A stretch of DNA of 64,000 nt, from positions 1-64,000 of the forward strand of contig JBAXSZ010000004.1 of NCBI GenBank assembly GCA_037130455.1, read 5' to 3'. Below are positions 55,053 through 62,767 of this stretch, piece by piece. A program made the translations under genes and the position numbers. Source of the DNA: CAIMZW01 sp037130455. Its GTDB lineage: Bacteria > Actinomycetota > Actinomycetes > Nanopelagicales > Nanopelagicaceae. Every line of letters starts with the position of its first letter. The stretch's first letter is position 1. The notes below the pieces were generated by a model. That model saw only the letters and a list, made by a program, of their open reading frames with translations, did not search any database and was not told the DNA's origin.

Positions 55053-56626
55053 TCTCAGCGACACATTTGGCTCGCTCCATTCTTCGTCAATTGTTGGAGT
55101 TGGGTGTTAGTGATTTCGTACTTTCGCCAGGATCGAGAAATGCCCCACTTTCAGTAGCGTTGTTTGAAGCAGCCGAAGCTGGATTTGCCGACCTTCATGT
55201 TCGAATTGATGAACGCGGTGCCGCCTTCTTCGCCTTGGGAATTTCCAAAGTCTCACAACAATATGTAGCAGTGATCTGCACCAGTGGAACTGCAGCAGCG
55301 AACTATCATCCGGCTATTCTTGAAGCCAGACATTCCAATATTAAGTTGTTAATAATCACGGCAGATCGACCAGAACGTCTTCGAAATACTGGTGCCAATC
55401 AAACGACGAATCAAGTGGGGTTGTATCCGCATATTCCAAGTTATGACATCTGCGAACTTGTAGATGTTGCGAAGTTGTTAACGGATGGACCTATACATTT
55501 TAATATTCAATTTGATGAGCCACTACTTCCCGAAGAGAATGTAAATTGGTTGGCTGGTTTCACGCCTACATCAGTCCAGTCCAAGAGTTTGCTCAAGCCG
55601 AGCGCTTCCTTTGATAAGAACGGCGTCATTGTTGTAGGTCACGACAGAGGCGGCTTCTCAGTTTCCGAAGTTACGGCTTTTTCAGAAGAACTTGGTTGGC
55701 CGATAGTTGCCGAAGATCCAATATCTTTTCCAACTGCGATTGCTCATGCCTCCGTCTTTCTCGCAGATCCAGATATTCGTGCTCTGCTCCACCCAGAATC
55801 GGTAATCGTCTTCGGTCGAACCACACTTTCTAGAAGCATAAATGCCTACGTCCTAGGCAGCCACAAGCAGATTGTGATTGATCCACGAATTCAAGATGTT
55901 GATCATTTGCGTCAAGCCGATCAAATCTTCTTTGATATTCCACATGTAGATTCTGCAATTGCACCTTCGGAAGAATGGATTTCGCTTTGGTACAGGGTTT
56001 CCGCCCAAGCTAACGAAGGTTTGGTCCGCTCATTTCAGTGGTCCGAACAAGAAGCCGTTCGAACAATAACTTCCAATCTAGAAAGTGGCTCCGCACTCTT
56101 TGTCGGCTCATCTCGACCAATTCGAGATATTGAAGGGTTCGCTGAACCTCGCGATGGCCTACACGTATATGGAAATCGCGGTTTAGCCGGAATTGATGGG
56201 AATACTTCTACCGCGCTAGGAATAGCATCAAAGTTTGAGCGCTCCTATGCGCTACTGGGAGATTTAACTTTTCTCCACGACATATCCGCATTGGTGAACT
56301 TACCTGAAGTTAATTTGACCATCTTTGTTATCGATAACAATGGTGGCGGAATATTTTCTACACTTGCACAACAAGGAACCAAAGGCTTTGAAACTATTTT
56401 TGGCACGCCACACAATCACAACATTGAAAAAATCGCTTCTGGATTTGGATTGCCAGTAGAGCGAGTCAAGAATTCATCTGATCTAAAACGCATCATTGCG
56501 CACCGAGCCAATGGGATTTTGGTCGTCATTGTCGAAGTACCGGACCGTGAAACTAATGCCATGCAAATAAAACTCTTGTATCAAAGTGTTTCGAGCGCCG
56601 TTCGCATGGGCAATAACTTAGATTGA
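55040..56626 (+). CDS. menD: SEPHCHC synthase
   Basis: The protein has about 528 residues and is thiamine-diphosphate dependent. N-terminal LSPGSRNAPLSVALFEA and DERGAAFFALG form the cofactor/substrate half, and VYGNRGLAGIDGNTSTALG with the ThDP metal site LLGDLTFLHDISAL and FVIDNNGGGIFSTL form the other. The GTG at 55040 (MAKLISATHLARSI) is chosen over 55001. The 3' end overlaps menF on the other strand by 46 bases. Confidence 0.92.
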   Translation: MAKLISATHLARSILRQLLELGVSDFVLSPGSRNAPLSVALFEAAEAGFADLHVRIDERGAAFFALGISKVSQQYVAVICTSGTAAANYHPAILEARHSNIKLLIITADRPERLRNTGANQTTNQVGLYPHIPSYDICELVDVAKLLTDGPIHFNIQFDEPLLPEENVNWLAGFTPTSVQSKSLLKPSASFDKNGVIVVGHDRGGFSVSEVTAFSEELGWPIVAEDPISFPTAIAHASVFLADPDIRALLHPESVIVFGRTTLSRSINAYVLGSHKQIVIDPRIQDVDHLRQADQIFFDIPHVDSAIAPSEEWISLWYRVSAQANEGLVRSFQWSEQEAVRTITSNLESGSALFVGSSRPIRDIEGFAEPRDGLHVYGNRGLAGIDGNTSTALGIASKFERSYALLGDLTFLHDISALVNLPEVNLTIFVIDNNGGGIFSTLAQQGTKGFETIFGTPHNHNIEKIASGFGLPVERVKNSSDLKRIIAHRANGILVVIVEVPDRETNAMQIKLLYQSVSSAVRMGNNLD

Positions 56627-57810
56627 CTTTCGGCCAGTTCTTGAACCGGATCGGATCCAGCAACTATTCCACATCCAGCGAAGAGACGAATATCCTTTTT
56701 CGTCGCGGAAATTTCGCCACATCGAAGCGCAATTCCCATTTCGCCATCACCGCGCGCATCAATCCATCCGACCGGTCCGGCATAACGCGAGCGATCCATA
56801 CCTTCGATCTCGCTGATCAGCGCTTCTGCAATTTTGGTTGGAGTGCCACACACTGCTGCTGAAGGATGCAATTTTTCTAGCAAAGTAAAAATATCAACTG
56901 GGGATGCCGATTCATTGACCACACCGGTCACATCCGTTGCTAGATGCATAACGTTGGACAAGTGAAGAACAAAAGGTGAGTCTGGAACATTTATAGAAGA
57001 GCAGACTGGCGCCAAAACATCGGCGACAGAACGAACTGCGTATTCGTGTTCTTCTAAATCCTTAGAGGACTTCGCCAAAGAAGCCGCTAGTGCAAAATCT
57101 TTCTGTTCGTCGTTAGTTTTACGGATTGTCCCGGCCAGGACTCGCGAAGTGACCAACGCTTTGCTCAACCGTACTAATAGTTCGGGCGTTGCGCCGATTA
57201 AGTTGGAAACGAGAAAAACCCACGTGGAAGGATATTCACTTTGTAAACGTTGAATTAAGCCACGAGGAATGAGATCTGAAGTGCTAGATGCATTGATATC
57301 TCTAGCAAGAACTACTTTATCCAAGTCACCATTTTTGATTCTAGAAACTGCATCGGCAACTCGATTTTGCCATTCAGTGTTCGAAATTGATCCATCACTC
57401 CACCGAATCGTGTGTTCAGTTTTTTCATGAATCAAAGGTTCAAGGAGCGGCTGTGGTTCATCCCCGACCCAAGTGATCCAAGATTTTCCATTTTTTTGGC
57501 CTACTAATATTTTGGGGATAACTAACCGAGATTCCCCTGATTCGGAAAAAGAGAATGATCCGAAAAGTATTGGCCCAGTTCCACTTCCGTGAACATTATT
57601 TTGAATGGTTAATTTCGCTAGCTCTTCTCGCCACCATCGCCTGGCATCGTCGAAGCGATGAATCCCAGTGACCGTTGTGCTAGCCCACGTGCCAAAACCA
57701 ATCAAGCCATCGCCACCGCGAATCCAGGATGTCGAAAGGTCAGAATTTGTTGCTATTTGGGAGAGCGGGGGAAGTTCACCTAAAAGTTCAGTGGTGAGGG
57801 TTGTGGACAT
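56581..57810 (-). CDS. menF: Isochorismate synthase
   Basis: The 409-residue chorismate-binding enzyme has VVLARDI, the substrate region RVLAGTIRKT, KDLEEHEYAVRSV, LHPSAAVCGTP and the metal/active-site tail RSRYAGPVGWIDARGDGEMGIALRCG. It makes isochorismate, the first menaquinone intermediate, which MenD uses; a salicylate or siderophore role is less likely given the men neighbours. TAATAT lies 6 bases before the ATG, so the start is leaderless. It converges with menD, overlapping it by 46 bases. Confidence 0.9.
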   Translation of the reverse strand: MSTTLTTELLGELPPLSQIATNSDLSTSWIRGGDGLIGFGTWASTTVTGIHRFDDARRWWREELAKLTIQNNVHGSGTGPILFGSFSFSESGESRLVIPKILVGQKNGKSWITWVGDEPQPLLEPLIHEKTEHTIRWSDGSISNTEWQNRVADAVSRIKNGDLDKVVLARDINASSTSDLIPRGLIQRLQSEYPSTWVFLVSNLIGATPELLVRLSKALVTSRVLAGTIRKTNDEQKDFALAASLAKSSKDLEEHEYAVRSVADVLAPVCSSINVPDSPFVLHLSNVMHLATDVTGVVNESASPVDIFTLLEKLHPSAAVCGTPTKIAEALISEIEGMDRSRYAGPVGWIDARGDGEMGIALRCGEISATKKDIRLFAGCGIVAGSDPVQELAESQSKLLPMRTALETL

Positions 57811-57816
57811 CAGATG

Positions 57817-57822
57817 ATATTA
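57817..57822 (-). promoter_or_regulatory. -10 box of menF (leaderless)
   Basis: TAATAT on the - strand ends 6 bases before the ATG at 57810 and lies between bioY and menF. No Shine-Dalgarno sequence is present. Confidence 0.5.
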
Positions 57823-57836
57823 AAGGCAAAGCGTTG

Positions 57837-58412
57837 TTAATGCTTGGAGGCAAATCGCCATAACGTTGGCAATGTAGTGCTAGCAATTGCAATCTTAAGA
57901 ACTTCGCCAAAAATAAATGGGGTAAACCCTTTACTAAAAGTCCACTCCCAGGTTGATGAAGTGCTGTGGTGCAACCAAATAAGTCCGGCGGCGAAGATAA
58001 TCGCATCACCAGTCAACATCGTTGGAATAACAGTGAGGACCTTTTGATCCCATTTCCGTCCAGCCATGAGTCCAGTGACGATCGATGCGACCATCATTCC
58101 CACCAAATAGCCACCAGTAGGACCAACTAACCGATCCCATCCGTGATTACCCGCTGCAAAAATTGGCGCTCCTGCAATTCCCATAAGTAAGTAGAAAGAG
58201 AATGTGGCAAAAGATAAGTTCGCACCATACGCCGTGCCTAGAAGTAGAACCGCCAATGTCTGTCCGGTAACTGGAACCGGAGAACCAGGAATCGGAATGG
58301 AAATCTGCGCCATCACTGCGAGAAAGAAGGTGCCCCCCAGAACAAATCCCACTTGATTTAATAATGTAGACCGTGGGACTAAGGCGGTGCGCAATATGGC
58401 GACTTGGGACAT
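57837..58412 (-). CDS. bioY: BioY family biotin transporter
   Basis: The protein has about 191 residues and six membrane helices. It is the substrate-capture (S) component of ECF-type biotin uptake. Signatures are ISIPIPGSPVPVTGQTLAVLL and AGAPIFAAGNHGWDRLVGPTGGYL, conserved in BioY. The ATG at 58412 follows GTGAGGA (58426-58420) and is preferred to 58448. No ECF ATPase or biotin-synthesis genes are in the window, so the cell may depend on imported biotin. It is divergent from menG. Confidence 0.9.
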   Translation of the reverse strand: MSQVAILRTALVPRSTLLNQVGFVLGGTFFLAVMAQISIPIPGSPVPVTGQTLAVLLLGTAYGANLSFATFSFYLLMGIAGAPIFAAGNHGWDRLVGPTGGYLVGMMVASIVTGLMAGRKWDQKVLTVIPTMLTGDAIIFAAGLIWLHHSTSSTWEWTFSKGFTPFIFGEVLKIAIASTTLPTLWRFASKH

Positions 58413-58502
58413 AGAGTATGAATCCTCACTCTTGCGCGCTGGCGCCAAGGTTTAGTTTCTTGAAAAGTTGTGACAAAAGCCTACTCCAACGAGAATATAC
58501 GG

Positions 58503-59213
58503 GTGAGTAGAGCTGGCTTGAATAAAGACCCCGAGGATGTCTCCAAGATGTTCGATGGCGTGGCAAAACGCTACGACCTGCTCAATGATCTATTGAGCCT
58601 GGGTCGGACCAAAGCCTGGCGCCGGGTGGTCACAGCCACCATCGGACCAAAGCCAGGTATGCAGATCCTGGACCTAGCCGCCGGGACTGGCTCCTCCAGC
58701 CGACCCTTGGCTGATGCTGGTGCGGCGGTCATTCCGCTGGATTTCTCTGAGGGAATGTTGGCCGCCGGTCGTAAGCGCCACCCCGATCTGCCCTTTACTC
58801 ATGGCGACGCCCTCAATCTGCCCTTCGAAGCCGACCGCTTTGATGTGACGACGATCTCATTTGGTCTGCGAAATACCTCAGATCCCGATGCTGCGCTCCG
58901 CGAAGCGCTGCGAGTAACCCAACCGGGAGGGCGAATGGTGGTTGTGGAGTTCTCTCAACCCACCAATTTTCTCTTTCGGACAATTTATATGAATTACCTA
59001 ATGCGAGCTTTACCTCCGATCGCTCGGAAGGTTTCGGCCAACCCGGAGGCCTATATTTACCTCGCCGAGTCAATTCGGGCCTGGCCAAATCAGAAAGGTC
59101 TGGCCGCCATGATGACCAGCGCCGGATTCGAGCGGGTTGGCTGGCAGAACCTGACTTTTGGAATTGTCGCAGTTCACATCGGCTACAAGCCTAGGAGCGC
59201 ACCAACTACCTAG
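58503..59213 (+). CDS. menG: Demethylmenaquinone methyltransferase
   Basis: The protein has about 236 residues and is a UbiE/MenG SAM methyltransferase. It has VSKMFDGVAKRYDLLND, ILDLAAGTGSSS (SAM loop), FDVTTISFGLRNTSD and GGRMVVVEFSQP. It methylates demethylmenaquinone to menaquinone, the last step. The start is uncertain: GTG at 58503 gives the usual length; GTG at 58470 adds 11 residues. Codon usage in the middle is more GC-rich than neighbouring nuo genes. It precedes nuoA by 23 bases. Confidence 0.9.
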   Translation: MSRAGLNKDPEDVSKMFDGVAKRYDLLNDLLSLGRTKAWRRVVTATIGPKPGMQILDLAAGTGSSSRPLADAGAAVIPLDFSEGMLAAGRKRHPDLPFTHGDALNLPFEADRFDVTTISFGLRNTSDPDAALREALRVTQPGGRMVVVEFSQPTNFLFRTIYMNYLMRALPPIARKVSANPEAYIYLAESIRAWPNQKGLAAMMTSAGFERVGWQNLTFGIVAVHIGYKPRSAPTT

Positions 59214-59224
59214 CGCTTAACCCC

Positions 59225-59230
59225 TAAACT
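59225..59230 (+). promoter_or_regulatory. -10 box of the nuo operon (leaderless)
   Basis: TAAACT ends 6 bases before the nuoA GTG, in the 23-base gap after menG, with no ribosome-binding site. The whole nuoA-F run could be expressed from it. Confidence 0.5.
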
Positions 59231-59236
59231 CTGAGC

Positions 59237-59596
59237 GTGAACCCATACGTACCGATTTTGGTGATTGGCGCAATTGGTTTTGGCTTCGGAGCCATCTCAG
59301 TAGTAGCCGCCGCGATCACCGGCCCAAAGCGTTACAACCGAGCAAAATCAGATGCATATGAATGTGGCATCGAACCATCTCCGCAAGCAGCAGGTGGCGG
59401 TCGCTTTCCGGTCAAATACTTTCTTACTGCGATGCTCTTTATTGTTTTCGATATTGAAATCGTTTTCCTTTATCCGTGGGCAGTCTCCTTCGACAAGCTT
59501 GGATTATTTGGTCTTGTTGAAATGATGATCTTTATCGTCACGGTCTTCATTGCATATGCATATGTGTGGCGTCGTGGCGGATTGGAATGGGATTAA
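59237..59596 (+). CDS. nuoA: NADH-quinone oxidoreductase subunit A
   Basis: This 119-residue membrane subunit of complex I has three helices and the conserved loop YECGIEPSPQA before RFPVKYFLTAMLFIVFDIE. It helps form the quinone-site/membrane junction. It starts with GTG behind a leaderless-type promoter and is the first of a tightly packed operon that reduces menaquinone. Confidence 0.94.
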   Translation: MNPYVPILVIGAIGFGFGAISVVAAAITGPKRYNRAKSDAYECGIEPSPQAAGGGRFPVKYFLTAMLFIVFDIEIVFLYPWAVSFDKLGLFGLVEMMIFIVTVFIAYAYVWRRGGLEWD

Positions 59597-59599
59597 AAA

Positions 59600-60154
59600 A
59601 TGGGTCTTGAAGAAAAATTACCAAGCGGATTTGCATTAACGTCCGTTGAAAAACTTGCCGGCTACATGCGAAAGAATTCGCTCTGGCCAGCAACATTTGG
59701 TCTTGCGTGTTGCGCAATTGAAATGATGGCGGCAGGAGCAGGTCGATACGATTTGGCACGTTTTGGTATGGAAGTATTCCGAGCATCGCCTCGCCAAGCA
59801 GATTTGATGATTGTTGCTGGTCGAGTATCTAACAAAATGGCACCAGTTCTTCGTCAGATTTACGATCAAATGGCCGGACCAAAGTGGGTTATTGCCATGG
59901 GCGCCTGCGCATCTTCGGGTGGAATGTTTAATAACTACGCCATTGTTCAAGGCGTAGATCACGTTGTTCCAGTTGATATTTATCTACCTGGTTGCCCTCC
60001 ACGCCCAGAAATGCTTATGGATGCGATCTTGAAATTGCACGAACATATTGGCAGCGAAAAATTAGGTGTAAATCGTCAGCAAGTAATTCGCGAAGTTGAA
60101 GCAGCAGCAATGGCTGCAAAACCAACTCATCAATTGAATGGTCTACTACGTTGA
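59600..60154 (+). CDS. nuoB: NADH-quinone oxidoreductase subunit B
   Basis: The 184-residue iron-sulfur subunit carries the N2 cluster ligands: the double Cys in FGLACCAIEMM, Cys in MGACASSGG and Cys in YLPGCPPRPE. N2 passes electrons to menaquinone. It starts 3 bases after nuoA. Its stop overlaps the nuoC TTG by 4 bases if that start is used. Confidence 0.95.
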   Translation: MGLEEKLPSGFALTSVEKLAGYMRKNSLWPATFGLACCAIEMMAAGAGRYDLARFGMEVFRASPRQADLMIVAGRVSNKMAPVLRQIYDQMAGPKWVIAMGACASSGGMFNNYAIVQGVDHVVPVDIYLPGCPPRPEMLMDAILKLHEHIGSEKLGVNRQQVIREVEAAAMAAKPTHQLNGLLR

Positions 60155-60807
60155 GCAATCATATGAATGAAGATAAAGCACATGGCATGTTTGGTGCTTC
60201 TGGTTCCGGAGATACATCTGGATTCGGTGGATTAGTTCGAAGTTCAGTTTCGGCCGGTTCTTCAGAACGACCTTACGGTGGTTACTTCGATGACTTGGCC
60301 GATGACTTAGAGCGAGCCTATCCAGCATTTAGTGATGCAATTGAAAGAGTTGTGGTTGATCGTGGCGAACTCACACTTTTCATCAAACGTGATCGACTTT
60401 TTGAAGTAGCGAAAATTTTGCGCGATGAGCCAACTCTTCGATTTGAAATGTGCTTAGGTGTTAATGGCGTTCACTATCCAGATGAAGTTGGTCGGGAACT
60501 ACATGCGGTTTATCCATTGCTTTCTATGACTCATAATCGCCGAGTCCGCATGGAAGTCGCAGTTCCCGAATCAGATCCGCACTTACCTTCTTTAATTGAA
60601 TTGTGGGGCGGAAATAACTGGCATGAACGTGAGACCTATGACATGTTCGGAATTATTTTTGATGGTCATCCTGGTTTAACTCGAATTTTGATGCCGGACG
60701 ATTGGCCCGGGCATCCGCAGCGCAAGGACTATCCACTGGGCGGAATTCCAATTGAATATAAGGGCGCAACAGTTCCGGCTCCTAGCGAAAGAAGGGCATA
60801 TCGATGA
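60151..60807 (+). CDS. nuoC: NADH-quinone oxidoreductase subunit C
   Basis: This 218-residue (or 214-residue) peripheral-arm subunit has FEMCLGVNGVHYPD, VRMEVAVPESDP, LWGGNNWHERETYDMFGIIFDGHP and RKDYPLGG, the 30-kDa subunit signatures. The Gly/Ser-rich N-terminal tail of about 40 residues is extra. The start is TTG at 60151 (TTGA overlap with nuoB) or ATG at 60163. The stop overlaps nuoD by 4 bases. Confidence 0.94.
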   Translation: MSNHMNEDKAHGMFGASGSGDTSGFGGLVRSSVSAGSSERPYGGYFDDLADDLERAYPAFSDAIERVVVDRGELTLFIKRDRLFEVAKILRDEPTLRFEMCLGVNGVHYPDEVGRELHAVYPLLSMTHNRRVRMEVAVPESDPHLPSLIELWGGNNWHERETYDMFGIIFDGHPGLTRILMPDDWPGHPQRKDYPLGGIPIEYKGATVPAPSERRAYR

Positions 60808-62141
60808 GCACCACCGATAGTTATGCCTCAAGCAGAGAAACGACTGAAGGCCGGGTCTATTCCGTAACTGGTGGCGACTGGGATTCAATGGTTACTGAAA
60901 TTGGAGCAACCAAAGAAGAACGCGTAGTCGTCAATATGGGACCACAGCACCCATCAACTCACGGAGTGTTGCGACTTGTCCTTGAGCTAGAAGGTGAAAC
61001 AGTCACTGAAGCTCGTTCTGGAATTGGATATCTTCATACTGGCATCGAAAAAAATGCGGAATATCGCACGTGGACCCAAGGGGTCACCTTTGTAACTCGT
61101 ATGGATTACTTAGCGCCCCTCTTCAACGAAGCCGCTTATTGCTTAGGCGTAGAAAAGTTGTTGGGAATAACCAACGATATTCCGGAGCGAGCCAGCGTTA
61201 TTCGCGTCATGATGATGGAGTTCAACCGAATCTCTTCACATATGGTGGCACTTGGTACTGGTGCGCTAGAACTTGGTGCACTTTCGCCGATGATCTTTGC
61301 CTTCCGCGAGCGCGAGAAGGTCTTAGATATCTTCGAAATGATCTCTGGACTAAGAATGAATATGGCCTATATCCGTCCCGGCGGAGTTGCTCAAGACCTT
61401 CCAGAAAATGCCGTTTCCAAGATTCGCGAAACTGTTAAAGAGTTGCGTCATAACTTTAAAGACAACGCAAAGATGCTTATCGGAAACTCCATCTGGATTA
61501 AGCGCACCAAGGACATTGGTTACCTAGACCTAGCCGGATGTATCACCCTGGGCATCACTGGTCCTGTGCTTCGATCAACTGGAATGCCTTGGGATCTTCG
61601 CAAGACTCAGCCCTACTCTGGATACGAAAATTACAATTTTGATGTTGTCACCACAGATACCTGTGATGTTTACGGTCGCTTCTTGATCCGTATGCTGGAG
61701 TTGGAACAATCACTTCGGATCATTGAACAAGCCTGCGATAAGTTGGATGAACTTCACGGTGCGCCAGTAATGGTCTCCGATAAGAAAATTGCGTGGCCAT
61801 CACAACTTTCAGTTGGTACAGATGGCATGGGAAATTCACTGAACCATATTCGCGAGATCATGGGTGAATCCATGGAATCGCTGATTCATCACTTCAAGCT
61901 AGTGACCGAAGGTTTCCGTGTCCCAGCCGGACAGGTTTATAGCGCAGTGGAATCTCCACGCGGTGAAACCGGGGTGCATCTGGTTTCTGATGGCGGAACT
62001 CGTCCTTACCGACTTCACTTCCGTGAACCTTCCTTCAATAATCTTCAATCACTTTCGGCAATGTGCGAAGGATCCTTCATTGCGGATGTGGTTGCAGCAG
62101 TCGCTTCTATTGACCCCGTGATGGGTGGTGTTGACCGATAA
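60804..62141 (+). CDS. nuoD: NADH-quinone oxidoreductase subunit D
   Basis: The 445-residue 49-kDa subunit has NMGPQHPSTHGVLRL (quinone-site His), LHTGIEKNAEYRTW, DYLAPLFNEAAYCLGVEKL and the C-terminal ESPRGETGVHLVSDGG. An N-terminal extension of about 40 residues precedes the family domain. ATG overlaps nuoC by 4 bases, and its stop overlaps nuoE by one base. Confidence 0.95.
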   Translation: MSTTDSYASSRETTEGRVYSVTGGDWDSMVTEIGATKEERVVVNMGPQHPSTHGVLRLVLELEGETVTEARSGIGYLHTGIEKNAEYRTWTQGVTFVTRMDYLAPLFNEAAYCLGVEKLLGITNDIPERASVIRVMMMEFNRISSHMVALGTGALELGALSPMIFAFREREKVLDIFEMISGLRMNMAYIRPGGVAQDLPENAVSKIRETVKELRHNFKDNAKMLIGNSIWIKRTKDIGYLDLAGCITLGITGPVLRSTGMPWDLRKTQPYSGYENYNFDVVTTDTCDVYGRFLIRMLELEQSLRIIEQACDKLDELHGAPVMVSDKKIAWPSQLSVGTDGMGNSLNHIREIMGESMESLIHHFKLVTEGFRVPAGQVYSAVESPRGETGVHLVSDGGTRPYRLHFREPSFNNLQSLSAMCEGSFIADVVAAVASIDPVMGGVDR

Positions 62142-62767
62142 TGGCATTTTCAACTGACCAATTGGCAATCATGGATTCCATAATTGCTCGCTATCCAAAA
62201 TCTCGCTCAGCCATCATGCCGCTATTGCATTATGTGCAATCACTGGCTGGCTATGTAACCGCTGAAGGTATTGAGGCGATTGCCGAAAAACTTTCGCTCG
62301 CAACGGCCGAAGTCACAGCAGTTTCAACGTTCTATACGCAATATCAATCTGAACCAGTGGGTGAATACCACGTCGGAATTTGCACCAACACTTTGTGCGC
62401 GGTCATGGGTGGTGACGCAATCTACGAAGCAGTCAGCGAACACTTGGGAATTGAAAACCATGGCGTAACTGCTGATGGCAAGGTTTCGTTAGAGCGAATT
62501 GAATGTAATGCCGCTTGCGATTACGCACCTGTCGTTATGGCCAACTGGGAGTTCTACGATAACCAGACTGTCCAAAGCGTTAAGGATTTAGTGGATGGCG
62601 CTCGCAATGGAAATCCTCCAGCACCAACTCGGGGTCCTTCCACCCTTCGTACGTGGAAAGAGAATTCTGCAGTCCTGGCTGGATTACCTGATGGTCTCGC
62701 CGGTGAAGGTGTATCAGCTGGTGAACCTTCAAAACTTGGTTTGAAAATCTCACGGGGGAATTCATGA
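62141..62767 (+). CDS. nuoE: NADH-quinone oxidoreductase subunit E
   Basis: This 208-residue thioredoxin-like subunit carries the N1a 2Fe-2S cluster through C-x4-C (GICTNTLCAV) and C-x3-C (ECNAACDYAP). A C-terminal Gly/Pro/Ser-rich tail of about 45 residues is typical of actinobacterial NuoE. The stop overlaps the nuoF ATG by 4 bases (ATGA). Confidence 0.94.
   Translation: MAFSTDQLAIMDSIIARYPKSRSAIMPLLHYVQSLAGYVTAEGIEAIAEKLSLATAEVTAVSTFYTQYQSEPVGEYHVGICTNTLCAVMGGDAIYEAVSEHLGIENHGVTADGKVSLERIECNAACDYAPVVMANWEFYDNQTVQSVKDLVDGARNGNPPAPTRGPSTLRTWKENSAVLAGLPDGLAGEGVSAGEPSKLGLKISRGNS

Noticed and set aside
58431..58449. Palindrome CTTG-N11-CAAG between bioY and menG as a BirA/BioQ operator
   Set aside because: Only the outer four bases pair, and the sequence does not match known BirA or BioQ sites.
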